A stretch of DNA of 11,497 bases from Betaproteobacteria bacterium (GTDB lineage Bacteria; Pseudomonadota; Gammaproteobacteria; Burkholderiales; Burkholderiaceae_D): positions 1 through 11,497 of the forward strand of contig JAATFN010000141.1 of the NCBI GenBank assembly GCA_015655165.1. Direction: 5' to 3'. The position numbers and the translations under genes were made by a program. Positions 1-8,316 of this stretch are shown here, piece after piece. Each line of letters opens with the position of its first letter. Within the stretch, counting starts at the first letter, position 1. The notes under the pieces were generated by a model. It was not told the origin of the DNA and ran no database searches. It saw nothing but the letters and a program-made list of their open reading frames with translations.

Positions 1-629
1 CCGGAACCGCACATCGGGTCAAACAAGACCATGCCGGGTTTCCAGCCTGCAGTACGTAATAAGCCCGCAGCCAGATTCTCGCGTAATGGTGCGTCCCCTG
101 TTTCTTCACGCCAGCCACGCTTAAAGAGTGCGTCACCCGACGTATCGAGATACAAGGTGAAGTTGTGTGCATCCAGAAACCCGACAATACGCATATCCGG
201 TGTTTTTGTATCCACGGAAGGACGGATATTATGGATATCTCGGAACCGATCGCAAATGGCATCCTTGATTTTCAGGGTAGTAAATTCGAGACTGCGTAGT
301 GGTGACTTAACAGCCGTGACATCGACACGAATCGTGTGGGAGACTTGAAACCAGTCTTCCCAAGCTTGTTCCAGCGAGAGGTCGTAAATGTCGTTTTCGG
401 TTTTATAGGCGCCATGTGCCATGCGCAACAATACACGGCTGGCAAGACGGGAATGTAAATTGACCAGATAAGCATCTTCCAGTGTGCCGGAGCAATGTAT
501 GCCGCCTGGTACCTGATTATGTACCTTTAATGTGACCGCGCCACCATTGTAGTGGGCAATTTCATTTAATTCTTCTGCTAATGTAGCTTCCAGGCCGCGC
601 GGGCATGGGCAAAAATACGAGTAATTCAT
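1..629 (-). CDS. THUMP-domain class I SAM-dependent RNA methyltransferase, N-terminal part (RlmL-like), cut by the window edge
   Basis: I translated the minus strand from the ATG at 629-627; the frame stays open for 209 codons to the window edge, so the C-terminal half is missing. The product begins MNYSYFCPCPRGLEATLAEE, the usual opening of the RlmL/YcbY-type methyltransferases. A THUMP RNA-binding region follows (about residues 45-160). Residues 168-183 (LFKRGWREETGDAPLR) precede the SAM-binding motif I, FDPMCGS at 203-209, broken off at the next Gly. Family members methylate guanine N2 in 23S rRNA (G2445 in E. coli RlmL); the exact target here is inferred. A ribosome binding site (AAAGG) lies 6 nt upstream of the ATG. 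The gene is 110 nt downstream of the DsbA-family gene in the same direction, so it could be co-transcribed or have its own promoter. No frame damage is visible. Confidence 0.9.
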   Translation of the reverse strand, partial: MNYSYFCPCPRGLEATLAEELNEIAHYNGGAVTLKVHNQVPGGIHCSGTLEDAYLVNLHSRLASRVLLRMAHGAYKTENDIYDLSLEQAWEDWFQVSHTIRVDVTAVKSPLRSLEFTTLKIKDAICDRFRDIHNIRPSVDTKTPDMRIVGFLDAHNFTLYLDTSGDALFKRGWREETGDAPLRENLAAGLLRTAGWKPGMVLFDPMCGS

Positions 630-739
630 GGAGAACCTTTTGTCCGTTATCAATCTTCAAAATACAACTTCAGTAAAAAATGACTGTGTAACAGCCAAGC
701 TGCCATACAGTCACATTGTTGGGTACAACACGTGGGGCT

Positions 740-1345
740 CTACGCTTTTGCGAAGGCACGCTCGACAAAGTCGAGTCGATCTTGCCCCCAAAAGCTTTCA
801 CCATTCACGATGTACCAAGGAGAGCCAAATACATTATTGGATACCGCCTCGTCGGTAAAGCGGTCAAACTCTGTCTGAATACTGGCTGTATCCGATGACT
901 TTAATAATGTCACGCCGTCATAATCGAGACTACTGGCAATACCGATTAATGTTGCCGGATCCGCTATATTTTTTTCTTCTGCCCAAAGGCCTCTTAAAAT
1001 AGCACCGGTGATGGTCAATGCTGCGGCTGTCCCATGGGCTAACTGGGTTGCAATCACCAGTTTTGCAGCAGTATCCGTTTGTGCAGGGAAATAGGTCGGT
1101 TGGAGTGTTAACGGTATATCCAGAAATGCGCTCCAGCGTGCCAATTCCTGCAAGCGGTAAGCTTGACGTTGTGGTGGTCGTTTTGGCAGTGGTAGACCAC
1201 CCGAGACAGCATATATACGGCTTAAGTCACATGGTTTTAAGACCACTTGCACTTTGTATTTTTGCGCCAGTGCGACAAACCTGTCATGACCAAGATAAGC
1301 CCAGGGAGAAGATAACGATAAATAGTATTCACAGACTGTACTCAT
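740..1345 (-). CDS. DsbA-family thioredoxin-fold protein, 2-hydroxychromene-2-carboxylate isomerase-like
   Basis: This 201-residue protein belongs to the NahD / kappa-class glutathione transferase branch of the DsbA family. Near the N-terminus YYLSLSSPWAYLG (7-19) carries the Ser-Pro active-site loop that replaces the CxxC of true thiol oxidoreductases. Near the C-terminus FGSPWYIVNGESFWGQDRL (173-191) contains the cis-proline (Pro176) and the FWGQDRL signature. The length matches the family. Such enzymes use glutathione to isomerise 2-hydroxychromene-2-carboxylate in naphthalene breakdown, but no aromatic-degradation genes are nearby, so the physiological substrate is unknown and could be a general glutathione-dependent reaction. 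There is no signal peptide, so it is cytoplasmic. The start is preceded by GGGGA with a 5-nt spacer. It lies 18 nt downstream of the HemJ-like gene. It ends with TAG at the normal family C-terminus, which matters for interpreting the TAG inside leuS. Confidence 0.88.
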   Translation of the reverse strand: MSTVCEYYLSLSSPWAYLGHDRFVALAQKYKVQVVLKPCDLSRIYAVSGGLPLPKRPPQRQAYRLQELARWSAFLDIPLTLQPTYFPAQTDTAAKLVIATQLAHGTAAALTITGAILRGLWAEEKNIADPATLIGIASSLDYDGVTLLKSSDTASIQTEFDRFTDEAVSNNVFGSPWYIVNGESFWGQDRLDFVERAFAKA

Positions 1346-1363
1346 TGCATTCCCCTATATTTT

Positions 1364-1792
1364 TTAAAATGGCTTCACGACAACAAGAATAACAATTGCG
1401 GTCAACAATAGCACCGGTACTTCATTGAACCATCGATACCATACATGACTACGTTTGTTAACGCCGCGTTCGAATTTCTTCAATAGTGAACCACACGCAT
1501 GGTGATAGCCGATCAGTAATACCACCAGTACAAGTTTGCCATGCATCCAGCCATTGCCCGGTCCCTTACCGATGCCGTAGACAAAGAATAACCATAAGCC
1601 AAACACCAAGGCAGGAATGGCGATGATTGTCATAAAGCGGTATAGGCGACGTGCCATACCCAGTAAGCGTTCGGTTGCAACAACTTCGGTTTCTTGTGCC
1701 AGATTCACAAAAATGCGTGGCAGATAAAATAAACCGGCAAACCATGAAATAACAAAAATGATATGTAAGGCTTTGATCCAGATCCAGAGCAT
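1364..1792 (-). CDS. hemJ: HemJ/CopD-family four-helix membrane protein, probable protoporphyrinogen IX oxidase
   Basis: This is a 142-residue inner-membrane protein with four hydrophobic segments (about 5-24, 53-73, 85-104 and 126-140). The N-terminus LWIWIKALHIIFVISWFAGL contains the conserved His10 and the WFAGLFYLPR motif. The third helix starts with WMHGKL (82-87, with His84 and Lys86), and NEVP (123-126) precedes the last helix. Length and motifs fit HemJ, which oxidises protoporphyrinogen IX to protoporphyrin IX, the penultimate step of haem synthesis, in many bacteria lacking HemG or HemY. The same fold is often labelled simply CopD-family. The HemJ function is therefore inferred and depends on whether the genome lacks the other oxidases. 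A strong AAGGA ribosome binding site lies about 7 nt upstream of the ATG. It sits 44 nt after proA and 18 nt before the DsbA-family gene, same strand. Confidence 0.85.
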   Translation of the reverse strand: MLWIWIKALHIIFVISWFAGLFYLPRIFVNLAQETEVVATERLLGMARRLYRFMTIIAIPALVFGLWLFFVYGIGKGPGNGWMHGKLVLVVLLIGYHHACGSLLKKFERGVNKRSHVWYRWFNEVPVLLLTAIVILVVVKPF

Positions 1793-1836
1793 GCGTGATT
1801 CCTTGGCTTTTAGGCTAGTATGGTGATTCTACAAAA

Positions 1837-3102
1837 TTACTGTCTTACCTGGCCTTGACCCAGCACAATGTATTTCAGCGAGGTCAATCCATCGAGCCCT
1901 ACCGGGCCACGGGCGTGAAGCTTGTCGTTGGAAATACCGATTTCGGCACCCAGACCATATTCGTAACCATCCGCAAAGCGGGTCGAGGCGTTAACCATGA
2001 CAGAGGCGGAGTCAACTTCACGCAAAAAGCGCATGGCGTGACTATAGTCTTCTGTCATGATGCTATCAGTGTGTTGGGACGAATACGTATTGATATGGTC
2101 AATGGCTTCATCCATACCGGCAACAATTTTCACTGACAGAATCGGTGCCAGATATTCTGTTGACCAGTCTTCTTCTGTTGCTGCCACCAAGTGTGGGTAA
2201 CCTTCCAAAATGGTCATACTCTCAGGGTCTGCACGCAGTTCGACTTTCTCTTTCAAATAGAGTTTGGCAAGTTCTGGCAATACCGTCTTGGCAATTGATC
2301 GGGACACCAGCAATGTTTCCATTGTGTTACATGTCCCATAGCGGTGGCATTTCGCATTGAATGCTACCTTGACAGCTTTGTCGACATTGGCGCTGCTATC
2401 AATATAGACGTGGCAAATACCATCGAGATGCTTGATCATCGGCACGCGCGACTCTTTGATCAAACGTGCGATCAACCCTTTGCCCCCGCGTGGCACAATC
2501 ACATCGACATATTCTGGCATGGTAATTAAGGCACCCACAGCTGCACGGTCAGTGGTTTCAACCACTTGTACGGCATCTTCCGGCAGACCTGCCGCTTTTA
2601 AACCTTCTTTGACCAATTTGGCCAAAGCCTGATTACAGTGGATCGCTTCGGAGCCACCACGTAAAATCGTTGCATTGCCGCTCTTGATACATAAACCGGC
2701 AGCATCAATGGTGACATTCGGACGTGCTTCGTAAATAATGCCGATGACACCCAAAGGTACACGCATCTGGCCTACCTGAATGCCTGATGGCAGGAATTTC
2801 ATGTTGGAGATGCTGCCAATCGGGTCAGGCAATTTGGCAATTTGTTCCAGACCTTCGGCCATGGTGGCAATCGCTTTGTCCGACAAAGTCAGGCGGTCGA
2901 TCATGGCAGGTTCGAGGCCATTTGCACGCGCTGCTTCCAGATCTTTCTGGTTCGCGGCACGCAAGGTATCGGCATCGCGCAGAATGGCCGCGGCAATGAG
3001 TAACAGGGCGTGGTTTTTAGCGGACGTGTCGGCTTTGGCCATTGCGCGTGAAGCGCGTCTGGCGCGTTGCCCGACTTCCCGCATGTATTGTTCGATATTC
3101 AT
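1837..3102 (-). CDS. proA: Gamma-glutamyl phosphate reductase (glutamate-5-semialdehyde dehydrogenase)
   Basis: This 421-residue cytoplasmic enzyme carries out the second step of proline synthesis: NADPH-dependent reduction of L-glutamyl 5-phosphate, made by ProB, to glutamate 5-semialdehyde. The whole length aligns with the family from memory. [18 protein letters not shown] (114-131) and [11 protein letters not shown] (140-150) form the nucleotide-binding part, [11 protein letters not shown] lies at 201-211, and the catalytic cysteine is Cys258 in CHRYGTCNT (252-260). The C-terminal [22 protein letters not shown] is cut into shorter recognisable blocks: GAEIGIS and HARGPVG. The start is the Met of [10 protein letters not shown], typical for the family, with a modest GAG ribosome binding site about 9 nt upstream. 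It lies 72 nt after holA. proB is not in the window, so the two proline genes are unlinked here, as is common in betaproteobacteria. No anomalies are seen. Confidence 0.97.
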   Translation of the reverse strand: MNIEQYMREVGQRARRASRAMAKADTSAKNHALLLIAAAILRDADTLRAANQKDLEAARANGLEPAMIDRLTLSDKAIATMAEGLEQIAKLPDPIGSISNMKFLPSGIQVGQMRVPLGVIGIIYEARPNVTIDAAGLCIKSGNATILRGGSEAIHCNQALAKLVKEGLKAAGLPEDAVQVVETTDRAAVGALITMPEYVDVIVPRGGKGLIARLIKESRVPMIKHLDGICHVYIDSSANVDKAVKVAFNAKCHRYGTCNTMETLLVSRSIAKTVLPELAKLYLKEKVELRADPESMTILEGYPHLVAATEEDWSTEYLAPILSVKIVAGMDEAIDHINTYSSQHTDSIMTEDYSHAMRFLREVDSASVMVNASTRFADGYEYGLGAEIGISNDKLHARGPVGLDGLTSLKYIVLGQGQVRQ

Positions 3103-3154
3103 GGTATCAGCTCTTGATAGTTGCTACTGTATTGTAGCTGTCTTTGTATTTTGA

Positions 3155-3179
3155 CGTAAAAGAAAGCACTATTTTTACG
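3155..3179 (-). repeat. Inverted repeat overlapping the holA stop codon, possible weak hairpin
   Basis: CGTAAAA at one arm and TTTTACG at the other form a perfect 7-bp stem with an 11-nt loop; the holA TAA stop lies in the upstream arm. The stem is A/T-rich and no run of T follows on the minus strand, so it is a poor intrinsic terminator and may be chance. A second small inverted repeat (GCTAC, 6-nt loop, GTAGC) lies at 3123-3138 in the proA leader. Confidence 0.25.
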
Positions 3180-4194
3180 GGCGACGGGCAATTGTCAGGC
3201 CGACTTGCGACAATGCATCCCATGGGTCACCGGCAAATATCTTGGTGCGCAATCCTTTGATCATTTTATCGATCTGGGCGGCTTCTTGCAGTGCCGTTTG
3301 GAGGGTACGCAAGGTGACACGCTGCAAGGCAGGAGCCATTAACCGTTCACGTGGCCCCCAGATGCGATACTCTTTCAACATCGCTTGCAAGGGTTTGCCT
3401 TGCTCCATGCCGGATTTGAGTTTTAACAGGGTGCGGAGTTCTTCGGCAACAGCCCATAAAACCAAGGGCAATGCTTCACCTTCACCTTTTAGCCCATTGA
3501 TCATGCGGGTAAAACGCGGTACATCGCCTGACAGCATTGCTTCATTCAATTTGAAGACGTCGTAGCGTGCGACATTTAAGACCGCATCATGGACTTGTTC
3601 AAACGACAATTGTCCAGGCGGGTGTAACAAGCCCAGTTTTTGGATTTCCTGATGGGCTGCCAACAGGTTGCCTTCAACGCGTTCGGCAATAAAGTCCAGA
3701 GATTGTTTGTCTGCACTTTGCTGCTGTGCAGACAGTCGTGTACCGATCCAGCCTGGTAACTGATGACGCTCCACCATAGGAATGTCGATATATACGCCGG
3801 CTTGCTGCAAGGCATTCACCCAAGCGGTTTTTTGCGTTGCAAAGTCCAGTTTGGGTAAACTGATGATCGTCAGGTTGTCCGGATTGAGGTCTGCTGCATA
3901 TTCCTGAAGGGCTTTGCCGCCATCTTTTCCGGGTTTACCTGTCGGAATACGAAGTTCAATGAGTTTTTTATCGCCAAAGAGGGACTGGGACTGGTTTGCA
4001 GCTTGCAGTTCTCCCCATTTGAAATAACGTTCAACCACGAGTACATCACGCTCTGTATAGCCGTTGTTGCGGGCAGCACGACGAATCTTGTCGGCAGCTT
4101 CCAATGCCAGCAAGTGCTCGTTGCCGGCAATCACATAAAGTGTTCCCAGCGATTTGGACAAGTGCGCATCAAGAGCATCAAGTCGCAGTTGCAT
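3175..4194 (-). CDS. holA: DNA polymerase III delta subunit
   Basis: This 339-residue protein is the delta subunit of the clamp-loader complex, which opens the beta sliding clamp and loads it at primed sites together with DnaX and delta-prime. It begins MQLRLDALDAHLSKSL and continues with LYVIAGNEHLLALEAADKIR, the degenerate AAA+ P-loop region of HolA, which does not bind ATP. SLFGDKKLIELRIPTGKPG is the conserved beta-clamp-contacting region. The middle ERVEGNLLAAHQEIQKL and the C-terminal FAGDPWDALSQVGLTI are also characteristic. The length is typical (about 330-345). The ATG lies only 2 nt after the lptE stop and its GGAG ribosome binding site is inside the lptE end, so translation is probably coupled. 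The lptE-holA pairing is conserved across many beta- and gammaproteobacteria. No damage is seen. Confidence 0.95.
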   Translation of the reverse strand: MQLRLDALDAHLSKSLGTLYVIAGNEHLLALEAADKIRRAARNNGYTERDVLVVERYFKWGELQAANQSQSLFGDKKLIELRIPTGKPGKDGGKALQEYAADLNPDNLTIISLPKLDFATQKTAWVNALQQAGVYIDIPMVERHQLPGWIGTRLSAQQQSADKQSLDFIAERVEGNLLAAHQEIQKLGLLHPPGQLSFEQVHDAVLNVARYDVFKLNEAMLSGDVPRFTRMINGLKGEGEALPLVLWAVAEELRTLLKLKSGMEQGKPLQAMLKEYRIWGPRERLMAPALQRVTLRTLQTALQEAAQIDKMIKGLRTKIFAGDPWDALSQVGLTIARRP

Positions 4195-4196
4195 TG

Positions 4197-4709
4197 TTAC
4201 TCCGGTTGTTGGCTAGGTTTCGCGTTTTTAGACGCAGCAATCAAACGCAAAATGCGCTGGACAAGGTCGGATTGCATTTCACGATAAATCAGCACTTCTT
4301 CGGCTTGTTTGGATAATTCCTGTTGTTCGTTATAGGTGATTTCACGTTTTAATGTAATGTCGGTTGGTGGGACCAATATGACATTCTCTTTATCTTTGAC
4401 GACAAAACGGAAATTCTGGTACAGCGCATATTCACGCACTCGACCAAATGTATTTAACGTCAGAATCTTCTTTTCGCGCTCATCTGCCAAAACTGTCAGT
4501 GCTGCTTCCGCTTCTTTCGGATCTGTCACGATAATTGTGCCGCCAGAACGCAGATTACGGCTTAATTCTGTGTATAGGGTCGATGTATCTGGCAAATCAA
4601 GATAAATCGACTTGAACGGCAAGTCTGGAGCGCCACGCATATGAAATCCACACCCACTCAAAAGGAGTGTTGTTAAAACAAATAACCATTGTATGAAGGT
4701 GCGGGACAT
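4197..4709 (-). CDS. lptE: LPS-assembly lipoprotein LptE
   Basis: This 170-residue outer-membrane lipoprotein plugs the LptD barrel and helps insert lipopolysaccharide into the outer leaflet. A short hydrophobic signal (about 5-17) ends in the lipobox LLSGC, giving lipidation at Cys20 after signal peptidase II cleavage. The mature start CGFHMRGAPDLPFKSIYL is the classic LptE/RlpB opening, and the alternating strands of the remainder (for example GRVREYALYQNFRFVVKD) fit the family. The length is normal. AGAGG lies 6 nt upstream of the ATG. It follows leuS by 14 nt and precedes holA by 2 nt, the usual leuS-lptE-holA arrangement. Expression would depend on the leuS promoter, so a nonsense codon in leuS could reduce lptE and holA expression by polarity. 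Confidence 0.95.
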   Translation of the reverse strand: MSRTFIQWLFVLTTLLLSGCGFHMRGAPDLPFKSIYLDLPDTSTLYTELSRNLRSGGTIIVTDPKEAEAALTVLADEREKKILTLNTFGRVREYALYQNFRFVVKDKENVILVPPTDITLKREITYNEQQELSKQAEEVLIYREMQSDLVQRILRLIAASKNAKPSQQPE

Positions 4710-4723
4710 CTTAAACCTCTTGC

Positions 4724-5404
4724 TTAAACAACAATATTGACCAGTTTGCCAGGCACGACGATAATTTTTTTCTGGGTACCGGTAATAAATTTTTGCGCAT
4801 GTTCATTTGCCAGTGCGGCAGCCTCGATTGAAGCTTTGTCCGCGCCTGTTGCAACGGTGATGCTACCACGCAGTTTACCATTGACCTGAATCATCAGCTC
4901 GACTTCGTTTTGTTCCAGAGCCCCGGCATCGACTTGCGGCCATTGTGCATCCAGAATTTCGCCGTCTGTCTTGCTATAACCCAGCTCTTCCCATAATGCA
5001 TGGGTAATATGCGGTGTCACAGGGTTGAGAATACGCAGAAAGACAGAGAAACTCTCGGCAATGACTGCATTTGATGCAGCAGAGTCATCCAGTTTTGCTG
5101 CCTCCAACGTATTTAACATCTTCATACATGCAGAGACAACAGTGTTGTACTGGATACGTTTGAAGTCATGTTCGGCCTGTTGCAAGACTTTGTAGACTTC
5201 GCGACGCAATGCTTTATGTGCGTCAGTCAATGTTGCAACATCGAGCTTGCTGGCGGTGGCAATACGCGTCGCATTGTTCACGCCAAATGCCCAGACACGA
5301 CGCAAGAAACGTTGCGCACCTTCTACACCTGTACCAGACCACTCCAGTGTTTGTTCGGGAGGGGAGGCAAACATGGTAAACAGGCGGGCTGTGTCAGCAC
5401 CATA
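4724..5404 (-). pseudogene. leuS: leuS 3' part, after the in-frame amber codon (anticodon-binding and C-terminal domains of leucyl-tRNA synthetase)
   Basis: This is the continuation of leuS in the same frame beyond the TAG at 5405-5407. It encodes 226 residues beginning [18 protein letters not shown], continuing through the helical anticodon-binding domain ([28 protein letters not shown]) and the C-terminal domain ([16 protein letters not shown]), and ending with TAA. The first internal ATG is at 5374 ([14 protein letters not shown]), 10 codons past the stop, but I see no ribosome binding site before it, so independent translation is unlikely. The coding sequence shows no other stop, frameshift or decay, which argues for a very recent change, a sequence error, or readthrough. 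If translated separately it would lack both catalytic motifs. I label it as a fragment of a disrupted gene; with suppression it is simply the C-terminal quarter of a normal enzyme. Confidence 0.85.
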
Positions 5405-7612
<2,208 letters not shown>

Positions 7613-7636
7613 TTAGCTGACCTTAGCAGGAATTAA

Positions 7637-8020
7637 ATGAAGAAATTTTGGAAATACGGATGCAATACGCAATGCATGAGAACCGTTATCAGTGCATACC
7701 ACGTCGATCGTAGACTGCACCTTCTGGCTTACATTCTCTTAATGATGGTGATTTTGTTGCCGGAAGCCGGTTACGCTGCAGCTGACTCGACAAAAACGTT
7801 TGGTGGTATTACCGATTTCCTCAAAAGTATTACGCATTTATTGATCTATGAGTGGGGTTACTACCTTGGAATCATCACGCTGGCGATTCAAGGCTATCGA
7901 TGGAAAACTGGTCGTATCGACTTGATGCAGTTAGGTGGTTGGGGGCTCGGTATTGCTCTGGTCTTGTTTGCACCGCATATTGTTGGTGACTTGAAGAGTC
8001 GCTCGGGCGGTCATTTATGA
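7637..8020 (+). CDS. virB2: Type IV secretion system major pilin, VirB2/TrbC family
   Basis: This is a 127-residue prepilin. The mature part has the VirB2 layout: a first hydrophobic segment (about 62-88, LKSITHLLIYEWGYYLGIIT), a short polar turn YRWKTGRIDL, and a second hydrophobic segment (about 97-116, GGWGLGIALVLF). Ahead of it a hydrophobic signal (LLAYILLMMVILL, 29-41) ends at GYAAADS, a signal peptidase I site near residues 47-49. The predicted mature pilin of about 78-80 residues is family-sized. VirB2 subunits polymerise into the secretion pilus. The N-terminus is long: about 26 mostly charged residues precede the signal core, so an internal start (ATG at 7676, residue 14) is possible. 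The first ATG has a good AGGAA ribosome binding site 4 nt upstream and is preferred. The stop overlaps the virB3 start by 4 nt (ATGA). Confidence 0.87.
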   Translation: MKKFWKYGCNTQCMRTVISAYHVDRRLHLLAYILLMMVILLPEAGYAAADSTKTFGGITDFLKSITHLLIYEWGYYLGIITLAIQGYRWKTGRIDLMQLGGWGLGIALVLFAPHIVGDLKSRSGGHL

Positions 8021-8316
8021 AGCAAGGTAAACCATTTGTAGATGAAGGCGAGATGTTGGTCGCTGCAATGACCAGACCAGTCATGCTGGGTGGTTTTACA
8101 TTGATGAGTATTGCACTAAGCCTTTATTTTCCCATGATGACCTTATTGGTTACGCGTTCTTTGTGGGCCGTTGTGTTGGCCCCCATGCTATTACTTGCAA
8201 GTTATCTCGTGTGTTTGAAAGACGTGTATCTGTTTGATATCGCATTTTCTGCAATGCATCTGAAGGTTTGTCCGAATCAATATTTTTGGCGGTGCCGACG
8301 TTATGCGCCCCGATAA
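8017..8316 (+). CDS. virB3: Type IV secretion system inner-membrane protein VirB3
   Basis: VirB3 is a small inner-membrane component that assembles with the VirB4 ATPase at the base of the secretion channel. This 99-residue protein has the family pattern: a short cytoplasmic head with MTRPVMLGGFTL (18-29), two hydrophobic segments (about 24-46 and 49-66), then KDVYLFDIAF (68-77), matching the conserved region near the end of VirB3. The length is typical. Its ATG overlaps the virB2 TGA by 4 nt and its last 14 nt overlap the start of virB4, so the three genes are probably translated as a coupled unit. The ribosome binding site is weak, consistent with coupling. In some systems VirB3 and VirB4 are fused; here they are separate reading frames. 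Confidence 0.88.
   Translation: MKQGKPFVDEGEMLVAAMTRPVMLGGFTLMSIALSLYFPMMTLLVTRSLWAVVLAPMLLLASYLVCLKDVYLFDIAFSAMHLKVCPNQYFWRCRRYAPR

Noticed and set aside
31..348. A plus-strand open frame of 105 codons at the left edge.
   Set aside because: The minus strand here encodes a clear THUMP methyltransferase; the plus-strand frame is its shadow.
717..730. Small hairpin (TGTTG, 4-nt loop, CAACA) just after the DsbA-family stop, considered as a terminator.
   Set aside because: The stem is only 5 bp and no T-run follows on the minus strand.
1018..1392. A plus-strand open frame of 124 codons opposite the DsbA-family and HemJ-like genes.
   Set aside because: Both minus-strand genes have family motifs and good ribosome binding sites; the antisense frame has neither.
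4724..5374. The leuS C-terminal frame as an independent gene starting at the ATG at 5374.
   Set aside because: No ribosome binding site precedes it and it starts in the middle of a conserved LeuRS segment; it is better read as the tail of the interrupted leuS.
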